Translations under genes and position numbers: made by a program
Part shown: piece after piece, positions 50,178 to 59,785 of the stretch
Layout of the letters: each line of letters begins with the position of its first letter
Numbering within the stretch: position 1 is the first letter of the stretch
DNA from: Nostoc sp. RI_552
Lineage (GTDB): Bacteria; Cyanobacteriota; Cyanobacteriia; Cyanobacteriales; Nostocaceae
Assembly: GCA_016124525.1 (NCBI GenBank)
Contig: WGNO01000033.1
Location: forward strand, 1 to 64,000
Direction: 5' to 3'
DNA length: 64,000 nucleotides
The notes under the pieces: generated by a model
Told to the model about the DNA's origin: nothing
Databases searched by the model: none
Seen by the model: only the letters and a program-made list of their open reading frames with translations

Positions 50178-50217
50178 AGTTTAGTTTTATTACATAACAA
50201 CTAAACTAAATAGTTTA
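50178..50217. promoter_or_regulatory. Candidate TetR operator
   Basis: Between the TetR gene and devB: AGTTTAGTT (50178-50186) and its exact complement AACTAAACT (50199-50207) are 12 nt apart. The second arm also forms TAAACT-aaat-AGTTTA with 50212-50217. Three arms of one half-site in 40 bp, 22 bp from the devB start, fit a repressor site covering the divergent promoters. Confidence 0.6.
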
Positions 50218-50239
50218 CTCATACGTAAATAAGGGGCTT

Positions 50240-51541
50240 ATGGTACCTGATAGCACAGCTAAAGCTTCTGCATTATTTAAGCCTAGCTCTCGCCAATTGA
50301 TTATGTTGGCAGTAGCTACAAGTTTGGCCATCGCCGGGGCAAAAAGTTACAAATTTTGGCAATCACAAGTAACACAGACAGATCCAACCGCCGAAGTGAC
50401 CATACCCGAAATTAAAACCGTCACTGCTTTGGGGAGATTAGAACCGAAAGGAAAAGTGATTAAACTTTCTGCACCGTCATCCGGTCAAGGTATTCGGGTA
50501 GAAAACCTCTTGGTCAAGGAAGGAGATCAGGTTAAAGCAGGGCAGTCCATCGCTATTTTAGATAATCGCGATGGTTTACAAGCAGCATTGGAAGAAGCCG
50601 AAGCAGCCATAAAAGTAGCAAAGATCAATCTAGAAAAAATCCAGGCTGGTGCAAAAGTGGGCGAAATAGAAGCGCAAAAAGCCGAAGTATCGCGGATTCA
50701 AGCACAGACTCTGGGAGAGGAAAGGCAACAAAGAGAAACAGTCACCAGGTTAGAGGTACAGTGGCAAGCAGAGAAAACAGCACAACAAGCCACAGTTAAA
50801 AAACTAGAAGCAGAACTCAAAAATGCCCAGGCAGAATTTCAACGCTATGAGGGGCTGTACTCTCAAGGGGCAATTTCCCAGTCATTATTTGACAGTAAAG
50901 GCCTGAATGTAGATATTACCAGCCAGCAGTTGAGTGAAGCTAGGGCCATACTCAATCGCATTGATGGTACTGGTCGCCAACAAATCAGCGAAGCCAAGAC
51001 GGTGCTAGCTCGAATTCAAGCAACTGGAAAGCAACAAGCTAATGGCGCAGCCGCTACTTTAGACCGTATTACCGAAGTTCGTCCTGTAGATGTGGCCGGG
51101 GCCAAAGCAGAAGTGAACCGCGCCATGGCAGCCGGGAAACAGGCAAAGGCTAACTTAGATCAAGCTTACATCAGATCCCCCCAAGATGGTGTGATATTCC
51201 ACATTCATACGCGAGCAGGTGAAATAGTATCTAATCAAGGCATTGTCGAGATTGGACAAACCAAGCAGATGTATGCAGTTGTGGAAATTTATCAAAGCGA
51301 TGTTAACAAAGTAAAACCTCAACAACGCGTGCGAATATCAAGTAATTCCGTACCAGGTGAATTACTGGGAACAATAGATTGGGTCGGCTGGAAAGTGCAA
51401 CGGCAAAGTATTATTAATAGCGACCCTGCTGAGAATATTGACTCCAGAGTAGTGGAAGCTCATGTGCAGCTAGATGAAGCATCCAGCCAGAAAGCCGCTA
51501 AATTTACCAATTTACAAGTTAAGGCGGTAATTGAACTGTGA
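50240..51541 (+). CDS. devB: DevB-type membrane fusion protein
   Basis: 433 residues, HlyD/DevB periplasmic adaptor of an ABC exporter. N-terminal membrane helix (about 20-33), the barrel-lipoyl part (LGRLEPKGKVIKLSAPSSGQG; LVKEGDQVKAGQSIAILDN), and a long helical hairpin (about 115-290) rich in Ala, Gln and Glu, then SPQDGVIFHIHTRAGEIVSN. In Anabaena, DevBCA with TolC exports heterocyst glycolipids; homologues have other cargo. First gene of an operon; its stop overlaps the devC start by 4 bp (51538-51541). Confidence 0.9.
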   Translation: MVPDSTAKASALFKPSSRQLIMLAVATSLAIAGAKSYKFWQSQVTQTDPTAEVTIPEIKTVTALGRLEPKGKVIKLSAPSSGQGIRVENLLVKEGDQVKAGQSIAILDNRDGLQAALEEAEAAIKVAKINLEKIQAGAKVGEIEAQKAEVSRIQAQTLGEERQQRETVTRLEVQWQAEKTAQQATVKKLEAELKNAQAEFQRYEGLYSQGAISQSLFDSKGLNVDITSQQLSEARAILNRIDGTGRQQISEAKTVLARIQATGKQQANGAAATLDRITEVRPVDVAGAKAEVNRAMAAGKQAKANLDQAYIRSPQDGVIFHIHTRAGEIVSNQGIVEIGQTKQMYAVVEIYQSDVNKVKPQQRVRISSNSVPGELLGTIDWVGWKVQRQSIINSDPAENIDSRVVEAHVQLDEASSQKAAKFTNLQVKAVIEL

Positions 51542-52719
51542 TGGAATTAATCAAAGAACTACAACGGCGAACACCTTTAGGATGGCTACAACTTAGCCAT
51601 CACACAAGTCGTTTGTTTGTCGCTTTAGCAGGTATTGCTTTTGCAGATGTGCTGATGTTTATGCAGCTTGGCTTTCAAAATGCTCTATACGACAGTAACA
51701 CCACCTTAAATCGGGCTGTGCTGGCAGATATTATCTTCATGAGTCCTCAAAGCCGCAACATGCAAAGTATGTCTACTTTTTCACGGCGGCGATTATTTCA
51801 AGCTGCTGATGTGCCAGGGGTAAAATCAGCTACAGCCATGTATATCGGTTTAATTACTTGGAAAAATCCCCAAACACGCCGCAAAACCACAGTACAAGCC
51901 ATAGGTGTAACTCCTGATGAGCCAGTTTTGGATTTACCAGAGTTAAATGCTCAATTAGATCAGATTAAACTACCAAATTTCTTTATTTTTGACCGTGGAG
52001 CCAGAGGTGAATACCAAGAAGTATTTCGGCAAATAGACGCAGGTCAAACTGTATCTACAGAAATAGATAAACAGACTATTACCATTAGTGGCACATTTAA
52101 ATTAGGCGCATCCTTTGGTGCTGACGGCACATTGATTTCCAGTAATGAAAATTTTTTACGGCTACTTCCCCAACGACAAGCAGGAAGTATCAGCTTGGGC
52201 TTGATTAATGTTGAACCAGGTTATGATCCCCAGCAGGTAGCGGCAGTATTAAAATTGCACTTGCAGAATAATCAAGATGTCAAAGTGTTGACACGGGAGG
52301 AATTTATCAAATTTGAGGAAAACTACTGGAAAGCAGAAAGTCCCATCGGTTTTATTTTCACTTTGGGTGTAGCTATGGGATTTATTGTCGGTGTGATTAT
52401 TGTTTATCAAGTGCTTTCTACTGACGTGAATGCTCACTTGAAAGAATATGCCACCTTCAAAGCAATGGGTTATCGCAATTCATACTTGTTAGGTGTAATT
52501 TTTGAAGAAGCAATTATCTTAGCTTTATTGGGTTTTATTCCAGGATTTATCGTGTCTTTGGGACTTTATCGCTTGGCTCGCAATGCTACAAATTTACCGA
52601 TATATATGACTTTGGCTAGGCCAGTGTTTGTGTTATTACTGACAATTGTAATGTGTAGTATTTCGGGAATAATAGCTACTCAAAGATTACAATCTGCTGA
52701 CCCGGCGGATATGTTTTAG
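51538..52719 (+). CDS. devC: DevC-type ABC exporter permease
   Basis: 393 residues, FtsX/MacB-like permease. One N-terminal helix (LFVALAGIAFADVLMFMQLGF), a large periplasmic domain (about 50-270), and three C-terminal helices (about 275-300, 325-345, 355-380), ending with TQRLQSADPADMF, typical of DevC. It works with devB and devA. Translation is coupled to devB by overlap. Confidence 0.9.
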   Translation: MMELIKELQRRTPLGWLQLSHHTSRLFVALAGIAFADVLMFMQLGFQNALYDSNTTLNRAVLADIIFMSPQSRNMQSMSTFSRRRLFQAADVPGVKSATAMYIGLITWKNPQTRRKTTVQAIGVTPDEPVLDLPELNAQLDQIKLPNFFIFDRGARGEYQEVFRQIDAGQTVSTEIDKQTITISGTFKLGASFGADGTLISSNENFLRLLPQRQAGSISLGLINVEPGYDPQQVAAVLKLHLQNNQDVKVLTREEFIKFEENYWKAESPIGFIFTLGVAMGFIVGVIIVYQVLSTDVNAHLKEYATFKAMGYRNSYLLGVIFEEAIILALLGFIPGFIVSLGLYRLARNATNLPIYMTLARPVFVLLLTIVMCSISGIIATQRLQSADPADMF

Positions 52720-52746
52720 CGGATGTTGACCAATGACCAATAACTA

Positions 52747-53460
52747 ATGAATTTTGCCATGGTTCCAGTGATTTCTATTCAGAATCTTGATCATTACTTT
52801 GGTGGTGGTCAACTGAGTAAGCAGGTTTTATTCAATATCAATCTCACAATTAATGCTGGTGAGATTGTGATTATGACTGGCCCTTCTGGCTCTGGTAAAA
52901 CTACACTCCTAACTTTAGTGGGAGGGTTGCGTTCTGTGCAATCTGGTAGTTTGCAAGTTTTAGGACGAGAACTCTGTGGTGCTACTTCCGAAGAGTTAAT
53001 ACAAAGCCGACGCAGTAATGGTTATATTTTTCAAGCTCATAATTTACATGGTAGTTTAACAGCACTCCAGAATGTACGGATGGGTTTGGAAGTGCAACCC
53101 AAAATTTCCTCTCAGCAAATGCTCAAGCAATCACAAGAGATACTAGAGGCGGTGGGTTTGGGTCATCGCCTGCATTATTATCCAGATAATTTATCTGGTG
53201 GACAAAAACAACGGGTAGCGATCGCGCGTGCGTTAGTGAGTCAGCCTAAAATTGTCTTAGCTGATGAACCCACGGCTGCACTCGATAAACAATCGGGGCG
53301 TGACGTTGTGGACATTATGCAGAAATTAGCGAAAGAGCAAAGCTCTACAATTTTACTTGTGACCCATGACAACCGGATTTTAGATATTGCTGACCGTGTT
53401 ATCTGTATGGAAGATGGTCATCTACTCAGAGATGGTGTAAGTACTTTAACTAGTGGTTAG
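52747..53460 (+). CDS. devA: DevA-type ABC exporter ATP-binding protein
   Basis: 237 residues. Walker A GPSGSGKTTLL, signature LSGGQKQRVAIARAL, Walker B KIVLADEPTAALD and the H-loop LLVTHDNRI are all intact. MacB/LolD-type ATPase of the devBCA exporter. Two start codons are possible; the ATG at 52759 (MVPVISIQNLDHYF) fits the family better, while the first lies in an ACCAATA/ACTAATG repeat tract. The gap to devC is 27 bp. Confidence 0.9.
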   Translation: MNFAMVPVISIQNLDHYFGGGQLSKQVLFNINLTINAGEIVIMTGPSGSGKTTLLTLVGGLRSVQSGSLQVLGRELCGATSEELIQSRRSNGYIFQAHNLHGSLTALQNVRMGLEVQPKISSQQMLKQSQEILEAVGLGHRLHYYPDNLSGGQKQRVAIARALVSQPKIVLADEPTAALDKQSGRDVVDIMQKLAKEQSSTILLVTHDNRILDIADRVICMEDGHLLRDGVSTLTSG

Positions 53461-53677
53461 TGCTGAGTGTTTTTGACTAAGCAACTCAAGTGCTATTTTA
53501 ACGTGAGTTCCACAAATGATGTTTTGACCTCACCCCAGATATTCTCTTGACTAAGGGAAGTCAAACCTTCATTTTTCCCTTGCTTGTTCTCGCTTTTGAG
53601 GAGACAAAGATGGAGAGGTTCATCGAACAGATGTTATTTGATCTCAGCACTCAGCACTCACCGAAGGAACCACTGGT

Positions 53678-54634
53678 TTAACCTCCCCAAATTTTCTCCA
53701 AAACTAAATCCGGTGAAATATCAGCTATTACACCTGTGGGTGATTTAATAGCCAGAAATTTATCGCTTCTTGGCAACAATTGGGCTGGACTTGTGGGCCC
53801 AAATAGGGCAATGGTATAGGTTTGCACTGCTACACTTAGGTGAAGTAGTGGATCATCGGGAGACAACATTAAACTTGCTCCACCAATCATGGCGGCTAAC
53901 TTGCCTACGTTATTAGGAAAAGTCACCTTGATAGTGGGAATTCTCTCTAATAGCGACCGCCCAAATTGCTGATTTTCAGATCCTTGAATGACTACTACAG
54001 GCAAATCCGGCTGCTTGTTTTGACATTCCTGAATGATTTGCTGCCAATTGTTTACAGGGTAAAGTTGGTCTGAACCTGGTTGAGATATCTCACTAGAACC
54101 AGTATTAACCAATATGTAGCCTGTTTCATTTACCCCCAAGCGATTTTGTTCATTTTGTGACCACTCAATATCTGATTTTGGTATATTGACTGCTAACTCC
54201 GGGCAAGGGGTTTTAATGCCGAAGGCTTGCAACAACTCGTGGTACACTGCCGCGACATACTGATTTGGTTGATAAGGCACAGAATTGGTGAGAAAAACTG
54301 CTCCTGGTCCTTGATAGCCAATGCGGATAGGAATCCCCGTAAGCCAGAGTAAAAGACCCATTAACCAGGTTTGTCCCACACTGATAACGACATCATACTC
54401 GCGGTCACGAATCATGCCCACGAAATTCATCCAATCTGCTAAACTGTTGCGGTCTCTATAATCAAAGGTCAGTACATCATTAACTGACTTACTCACCCGA
54501 TAGGCAGCCTTTGACCGGGGTTCAACAACGACATCTAACTGAGCATTAGGGTAATAACGCTTCCAATCGTCTAGAGTCGGAAACAAAAAAATTTGGTCGC
54601 CAATTCCACCAGGGACAAGGGCTACTACTCGCAT
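53678..54634 (-). CDS. Glycosyltransferase family 9 (heptosyltransferase-like)
   Basis: 318 residues. GT9 features: VVALVPGGIGDQIFLFPTLDDWK at the N-terminus, VVISVGQTWLMGLLLWLTGIPIRIGYQG in the middle, and ILVNTGSSEI...YPVNNWQQII and ASLMLSPDDPLLHLSVAV...ALFGPTSP at the end. In the family these enzymes add ADP-heptose or related sugars to lipopolysaccharide. Acceptor and donor here are unknown. It is divergent from ispD. Confidence 0.87.
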   Translation of the reverse strand: MRVVALVPGGIGDQIFLFPTLDDWKRYYPNAQLDVVVEPRSKAAYRVSKSVNDVLTFDYRDRNSLADWMNFVGMIRDREYDVVISVGQTWLMGLLLWLTGIPIRIGYQGPGAVFLTNSVPYQPNQYVAAVYHELLQAFGIKTPCPELAVNIPKSDIEWSQNEQNRLGVNETGYILVNTGSSEISQPGSDQLYPVNNWQQIIQECQNKQPDLPVVVIQGSENQQFGRSLLERIPTIKVTFPNNVGKLAAMIGGASLMLSPDDPLLHLSVAVQTYTIALFGPTSPAQLLPRSDKFLAIKSPTGVIADISPDLVLEKIWGG

Positions 54635-54737
54635 AATATTTATTAACGCGTACTCGCTCCCTATTTTAGGGGAATATAGGTATGAGAAATTAGTTATTGG
54701 TCATTGGTCCTTAGTTATTAATTTGTTGAGGTTTTTT

Positions 54738-55442
54738 GTGCATTTACTCATTCCATCGGCGGGAACCGGCAAAAGAATGGGAGGAACCCGGAATAAACTC
54801 CTCCTGGAGGTGCGATCGCAACCCATTATTGCTTGGACTCTTAAAGCTGGGGCCGCGGCTAGTGCAATCGAGTGGATAGGAATTATTTCTCAACCCATTG
54901 ATTGGCCAGAGTTAAAGGCGATTCTTGCCAACCTGAATGTAAATAAACCAGTGGAATTTATTATCGGTGGTTCCACACGTCAAGAATCGGTTTACAATGG
55001 CTTGCAAGCGCTACCATCTGGGGCAGAGCAGGTATTAATTCACGATGGCGCTCGGTGTCTAGTGACACCAGATTTACTCAACTCCTGTGCCGCAGCTATC
55101 CGCCAATGTTCTGGTTTAATAGCGGCTGTACCCGTGAAAGATACGATCAAAGTTGTTGATGATCATGGCATCATTAAAAGTACACCCGACCGACGGCAAT
55201 TGTGGGCAGCACAAACTCCTCAAGGATTTAATGTTAAGTTATTGAAACAGTGCCACGTTGAAGGTGTTCGTCAGGGTTGGGAAGTGACTGATGATGCTGC
55301 TTTATTTGAAAGATGCGGCATTCAAGTCAGAATTGTTCCCGGAGAAGAAACAAATTTGAAAGTTACCACTCCTCAAGACTTAGCGATCGCTGAATTTATT
55401 CTCAGCAACCGAGAAGGAGTGTCAAATCACCTCACCCAATGA
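54738..55442 (+). CDS. ispD: 2-C-methyl-D-erythritol 4-phosphate cytidylyltransferase
   Basis: MEP-pathway enzyme making CDP-methylerythritol. HLLIPSAGTGKRMGG (CTP-binding loop), LIHDGARCLVTPDLL, AVPVKDTIKVVD, AAQTPQGFNVKLL, VTDDAALFE. 235 residues from a GTG at 54738, which precedes the conserved start; the open frame begins five codons earlier at a TTG. scpB starts 3 bp after its stop, so both are probably one transcript. Confidence 0.94.
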   Translation: MHLLIPSAGTGKRMGGTRNKLLLEVRSQPIIAWTLKAGAAASAIEWIGIISQPIDWPELKAILANLNVNKPVEFIIGGSTRQESVYNGLQALPSGAEQVLIHDGARCLVTPDLLNSCAAAIRQCSGLIAAVPVKDTIKVVDDHGIIKSTPDRRQLWAAQTPQGFNVKLLKQCHVEGVRQGWEVTDDAALFERCGIQVRIVPGEETNLKVTTPQDLAIAEFILSNREGVSNHLTQ

Positions 55443-55445
55443 CCA

Positions 55446-55997
55446 ATGAGTGCAGCAACTAAGATAGAAGCGATTCTTTATTTAAAGGGTAAGCCCTTGT
55501 CCATCAGTGAAATTGCTGAGTATGCCCGGTGCGATCGTGCCACAGTTGAAGAAGGCATAATGGAACTGATGGATAACTATGCTCACAGAGATAGCGCCTT
55601 AGAAGTGGTAGAAACCTCCAACGGTTACAGTTTGCAACTGCGCTCTGATTTTCATGACTTGGTACAAGAGCTGATTCCTGTAGAACTAGGAACAGGGGCA
55701 TTGCGAACTTTAGCGGCCATTGCTTTAAATAACCCCATACTTCAAAGCGACTTAATTGATCTGCGCGGTTCAGGAGTATATCAACATGTCCCTGAACTAG
55801 TAGAACTAGGTTTTGTACGGAAACGCCGAGATCATGACTCTCGCTCGTATGTGCTACAAGTAACACCGAAATTTTACCAGTATTTCCAAATTGAACATTT
55901 GCCCCAACTATTACAAGATAGGCAACAGCAAGAACAATTAGAACTAGACCTCACACTGAAAAAAGAGGTAAAACCTGGTGTTGAAAAAACACATTAA
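55446..55997 (+). CDS. scpB: Segregation and condensation protein B
   Basis: 183 residues, kleisin-interacting partner (ScpB) of the SMC-ScpAB condensin. Tandem winged helices: SAATKIEAILYLKGKPLSISEIAEYARCDRATVEEGI, then GTGALRTLAAIALNNPILQSDLIDLRGSGVYQHVPELVELGFVRKRR. Slightly short but within the cyanobacterial range; the last 35 residues are Gln/Glu-rich. scpA is not in the window. Confidence 0.92.
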   Translation: MSAATKIEAILYLKGKPLSISEIAEYARCDRATVEEGIMELMDNYAHRDSALEVVETSNGYSLQLRSDFHDLVQELIPVELGTGALRTLAAIALNNPILQSDLIDLRGSGVYQHVPELVELGFVRKRRDHDSRSYVLQVTPKFYQYFQIEHLPQLLQDRQQQEQLELDLTLKKEVKPGVEKTH

Positions 55998-56140
55998 AAA
56001 AAGTTTTTGATACGGAATTGCTATATTGTAGTAGTGGTGAGGGCTTTCATTGATGAAAGTCCAAGACTATGACAATAGAGAATGCACTACCCTGACACTA
56101 TAGTTTAGAGTAGAATCAGCAACTAAGCTAAAATTTGCCA

Positions 56141-56485
56141 ATGGTGTTTGACCCTGACTTTTTAAATGACAACTCCGAGGAAAACCCCAATCAGATTCTG
56201 AACGACCATTTTGAGGAAAATCCTAATCAGTTACTCAAATATTTACAGCATCAGCCCCCTGAAGTTCTAGCCCGTGTCGCTCAGTCCGTAAGCCCAGAAA
56301 TTAAACACATAATTTCGCAAAACGTCCAAGGGCTAGTGGGAATGCTCCCCGCAGAGAACTTCAACGTGCAAATTACGACGGATAGGGATAACTTAGCAGG
56401 GCTGTTAGCATCGGCGATGATGACAGGATACTTCCTCCGCCAGATGGAGCAAAGGATGCAGTTGGAACATTTGTCTAATAGTTAA
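56141..56485 (+). CDS. DUF760 protein
   Basis: 114 residues. The PNQLLKYLQHQPPEVLARVAQSVSPEIKHIISQNVQGLVGMLP segment and NFNVQITTDRDNLAGLLASAMMTGYFLRQMEQRM define the cyanobacterial/plastid DUF760 family, of unknown function. There is a short duplicated NSEENPNQIL / HFEENPNQLL near the start. A frame opening at 56135 (TTG) adds two codons; the ATG at 56141 is preferred. An imperfect hairpin, CTCCCACACTT...AAGTGTGGGGAG (56492-56525), follows as a possible terminator. Confidence 0.85.
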   Translation: MVFDPDFLNDNSEENPNQILNDHFEENPNQLLKYLQHQPPEVLARVAQSVSPEIKHIISQNVQGLVGMLPAENFNVQITTDRDNLAGLLASAMMTGYFLRQMEQRMQLEHLSNS

Positions 56486-56788
56486 TAAACACTCCCACAC
56501 TTAGAATTTGCTCAAGTGTGGGGAGAAAGACAATTCTTAACCCCAAAATCTAGCTAAATTAGCTCAATAGGGGTTAAGTCACCATCAAGTTTTCAAGGTG
56601 AAGGATCTGGATAAACAGCAACTACGCTATCTCATTGTCCAGCATCATCAATAACTGTGCTGTATTGCAACCTACATATGAATACTGATAATAAAATATG
56701 TTTTTGTGGTTTGGCATAAGTACTGCTCGTAACCCGACTTTTTTGAGAACTCGGGTATGTGTTGTTCCTCTCCTCAACTGCATAAAAT
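56486..56788. other. Noncoding region between convergent genes
   Basis: About 300 bp between DUF760 and the convergent HtrA gene. Apart from the hairpin at 56492-56525 I see no structure or gene. Confidence 0.45.
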
Positions 56789-58006
56789 TCAGTGATCATG
56801 GTTGGAATAGGAAGTTGATCGTACTTTCAAAGTTTTAATTTGACCATTGCGGTTAACTTCAATTTCCAGGATATCGCCAACGATGCTGGATTCAATCTGC
56901 TTCTGGACTAGAGCGGCTGTTTTGGCCGGTTTACCATTGATTTTTTGAATCACGTCTCCGGGAAGCAGCCCAGATTCCTCTGCTGGTGAGTTCTCTATAA
57001 TTTCGGAGATCACCACACCTGTTCTTTGCTCAATGTTGGTTTTTTTTTGTTGATTCAGCTTTTGTGTTGTGGTAGGAGATAAATCTGTCATTTCAATCCC
57101 TAAAAAAGGATGTTCTGCACGCCCTTTAGTAAATAGTTCATTAGCAATACGAATAGCAGTTTCAATAGGAATAGCAAAACCTAATCCTTGAGCATCAGCG
57201 CGAATAGCAGTGTTAATACCAATAACTTCACCTTGGGCATTTAACAAAGGGCCGCCGGAGTTACCAGGGTTAATGGCTGCATCAGTTTGAATAAAACTGA
57301 CCCGCTTATCTGGGACACCAACTTGGGCACTGGTACGACCAGTAGCGCTAATAATGCCGATGGTGACAGTATTATCCAAACCCAAAGGATTGCCAATAGC
57401 GATCGCCCACTGTCCTGGGACTAGATTTTGCGAATTGCCTAATTTAACTGTGGGCAATTTAGTTTCAGGGATTTTCACCACTGCGACATCTGTAACTGAA
57501 TCAACTCCCACTACTCGCCCTTGAAAAGTTCGACCATCTTTGAGAGTGACTTGCACAGTATCTGTATCTGCCACCACGTGAGCATTAGTCAATAATTGCC
57601 CATTTTCGCTTAAAATGAAACCTGAACCCGTACCGCGTTCAATCCGTTCTTTGGGTATTGGTTGCTCATCCTCCCCAAAAAATCGGCGCAAAATAGGATT
57701 TTTCAAGGCATCAGAGATGGGATTGGCAACTTTACGGGTAGCATTAATCCGTACCACTGCCGGTCCGACTTTTTGCACTGCCGAGGCAATAAAATTGAGT
57801 TGGTCAGCCCCAGTGGCGCCAACAGATCCACTAACAGAATTAGGAACCAGAGATACTGGAGGCAAAGCTACCGTTACATTTCTTAGTTCTTGAAACGAGG
57901 GATTGTACGGCAAAAGGTAACGACTGCCTAACAAACCTGCACCACCACCAATTGCCAGTAGAGATAGGTAAATAGACAGTTGCTTTAACGGTAAATTCAT
58001 AGTCAT
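56789..58006 (-). CDS. HtrA/Deg-type serine protease with PDZ domain
   Basis: 405 residues, periplasmic or thylakoid-lumenal quality-control protease. N-terminal membrane helix/signal (about 10-32). Triad: His in LTNAHVVAD, Asp in VTDVAVVKIP, Ser in NPGNSGGPLL. One PDZ domain (about 300-400) with GLLPGDVIQKINGKPA. Architecture matches cyanobacterial HhoA/HhoB/HtrA; which of the three it is cannot be told. The gene is alone. Confidence 0.93.
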   Translation of the reverse strand: MTMNLPLKQLSIYLSLLAIGGGAGLLGSRYLLPYNPSFQELRNVTVALPPVSLVPNSVSGSVGATGADQLNFIASAVQKVGPAVVRINATRKVANPISDALKNPILRRFFGEDEQPIPKERIERGTGSGFILSENGQLLTNAHVVADTDTVQVTLKDGRTFQGRVVGVDSVTDVAVVKIPETKLPTVKLGNSQNLVPGQWAIAIGNPLGLDNTVTIGIISATGRTSAQVGVPDKRVSFIQTDAAINPGNSGGPLLNAQGEVIGINTAIRADAQGLGFAIPIETAIRIANELFTKGRAEHPFLGIEMTDLSPTTTQKLNQQKKTNIEQRTGVVISEIIENSPAEESGLLPGDVIQKINGKPAKTAALVQKQIESSIVGDILEIEVNRNGQIKTLKVRSTSYSNHDH

Positions 58007-58210
58007 TACGTTTAGACACAGCAGTGCAGTTGCTAATTCCTAAGTGTAATCAAGCAACAGTCAGGTGGACAGATAAATTTATAGATAAAAAGACAATTTT
58101 ATATCTTGCACCCGGCAATGGAAATTGGAATCATCTGAACCTGTATCTACATCGCCACAACATGATTCCCCAACTAAAATCGAAAGTTAGCGCTCTGTTG
58201 ACTTTGATCT

Positions 58211-59089
58211 ATGACTTTTACTTATCGTCTACTTTTGCTGTGTAGCCTGGTTGGTGCTGTGGGTTTAACATCCACGCCGCTCAACTCAAACAGCGCTCAT
58301 GCAGCAGCCAACTGTCCCACTCCAGCTTTATCCCGCTTCCAACGGCATAAAGTTAATCGTGGAGAAACTTTAGAGAGCATTGCAAAGCGTTACAATCTCA
58401 CACCGACAACGCTAATTAACATGAATCCTGCTGTGACAAACGGAAATGTGATTGTTGGTGGTGATCTGCAAATTCCTCCCTACAATGGCATTGTCGTACA
58501 AGTACCTAGCGGACAAACTTGGCGAGAAGTAGCAAAACAATATCAAGTTCGTGCTGATGCACTGTTTGAAATCAATGGTTGTCAACCAAACCCCAGAATT
58601 GTCTTTGTTCCAGAGGTCAATGGGTCACAAAACCGCCCCTCAACGGAGTCTCCCATCTCTGCTGATACCCAAGCTATATCTATTACTGGCTATCCCTTGC
58701 GGTGGTCGGCAACTGTGGCACTTCCTTATGGGTGGCAAATTCACCCTACCACTGGTGAAGTGTTTTTCCATAGTGGTGTGGATTTTTTAACCTCTGTGGG
58801 TAGTCCTGTACAAGCGATCGCTCCGGGAACTGTGGTATTTGCTCAACCACAGGGTACTTATGGACAGTTAGTCATCATTAACCACAGTGGCGGTCTACAA
58901 AGCCGTTACGCCCATCTAAATGAAATTAATGTTTCTGTTGGTCAAAAAGTTAATCAAGGTGACTTGCTGGGAACTGTGGGTACTACTGGAGAGCCTACCG
59001 TAACTCAGCCACACCTCCATTTTGAAATGCGTTCTAGCTCGGATTTGGGTTGGGCGGCTGAAGACCCTAAAGGTTATTTGCAACAATGA
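58211..59089 (+). CDS. LysM-M23 peptidoglycan endopeptidase
   Basis: 292 residues. Signal peptide about 1-31 (ending SAHAAA), two LysM-type motifs (KVNRGETLESIAKRYNLTPTTLINMNP; VVQVPSGQTWREVAKQYQVRADALFEING), then an M23 domain with HSGVDFLTSVGSPVQAI (HxxxD zinc ligands), RYAHL and PHLHFEMR (HxH). A DD-endopeptidase or a regulator of wall hydrolysis is likely; all zinc ligands are present, so activity is expected. Confidence 0.92.
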   Translation: MTFTYRLLLLCSLVGAVGLTSTPLNSNSAHAAANCPTPALSRFQRHKVNRGETLESIAKRYNLTPTTLINMNPAVTNGNVIVGGDLQIPPYNGIVVQVPSGQTWREVAKQYQVRADALFEINGCQPNPRIVFVPEVNGSQNRPSTESPISADTQAISITGYPLRWSATVALPYGWQIHPTTGEVFFHSGVDFLTSVGSPVQAIAPGTVVFAQPQGTYGQLVIINHSGGLQSRYAHLNEINVSVGQKVNQGDLLGTVGTTGEPTVTQPHLHFEMRSSSDLGWAAEDPKGYLQQ

Positions 59090-59785
59090 GATTTTTCAAC
59101 GCAAATGAGGGCAAAGAAAGGTGCGCTGAGGAAGTTTAAGGAAAAGATGGGATTGGTTGACTGTATTTGATGATGTGCATTCCAGCTGCAGCAAATTTTT
59201 TAAATGCTGTATATGCTTATCAACAAATAGGCTGAAAACCCTCGAGGTTAAGTTTTGGAGCTGGACGGAAAAACTTAGCCGTCCTTCAGGTAAGGGATAA
59301 AAGCCAGTTGAGGCGTAAACGCTTCAGTCATTGATGGGAGCATCAAATTCTAAAAGTTGTTGAACTAGGCGTGTGTTTTTTTCCCAAGAGGATTTTAGTC
59401 AAAGTCCGTGAGAACTTCAAGACCGAGAACTCAATAGTTTTCGGTTAACGGATGATTACCTTTTGTGCATGATTTTGACGAGGGATACTGTCGAAAAATA
59501 TGACTTCTTCTATTAGCGATCGTTGCTCAAAACCTTCTCACAATCCTGGGGAAGGTGATAGACATCTGGACAAATCAAATACGCCTCCTCAGTGAACCTT
59601 GGGAGAGACTTTTTATAGAACCTCTCTACATTCTTTGTCTAAGATGCCTGTTCACCTTGCTTAATTTAATTTTTCATCCTCTGTTTTGCTTTCTCTTCGT
59701 CCAAAAAGACTCTGAGTGTGGCAATCTGAAAGACGGAGACTTTCAATCTAATATTTTAGCCACAGCAAATTTACCTAATTAGGTT
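59090..59785. other. Long noncoding region upstream of ispG
   Basis: About 700 bp with no convincing gene; a 75-codon frame (59555-59782) has no family features. A stem GGACGG (59263-59268) with CCGTCC (59279-59284), extended by CTG...CAG, stands out, and a dyad TTGATG-ggag-CATCAA lies near 59332-59347. I could not match these to tmRNA, RNase P RNA or a riboswitch. The ispG promoter should be in the last 150 bp. Confidence 0.5.

Noticed and set aside
59555-59782. 75-codon plus-strand frame before ispG
   Set aside because: Hydrophobic, Leu/Phe-rich translation without family match and with no good ribosome site; likely promoter DNA of ispG.
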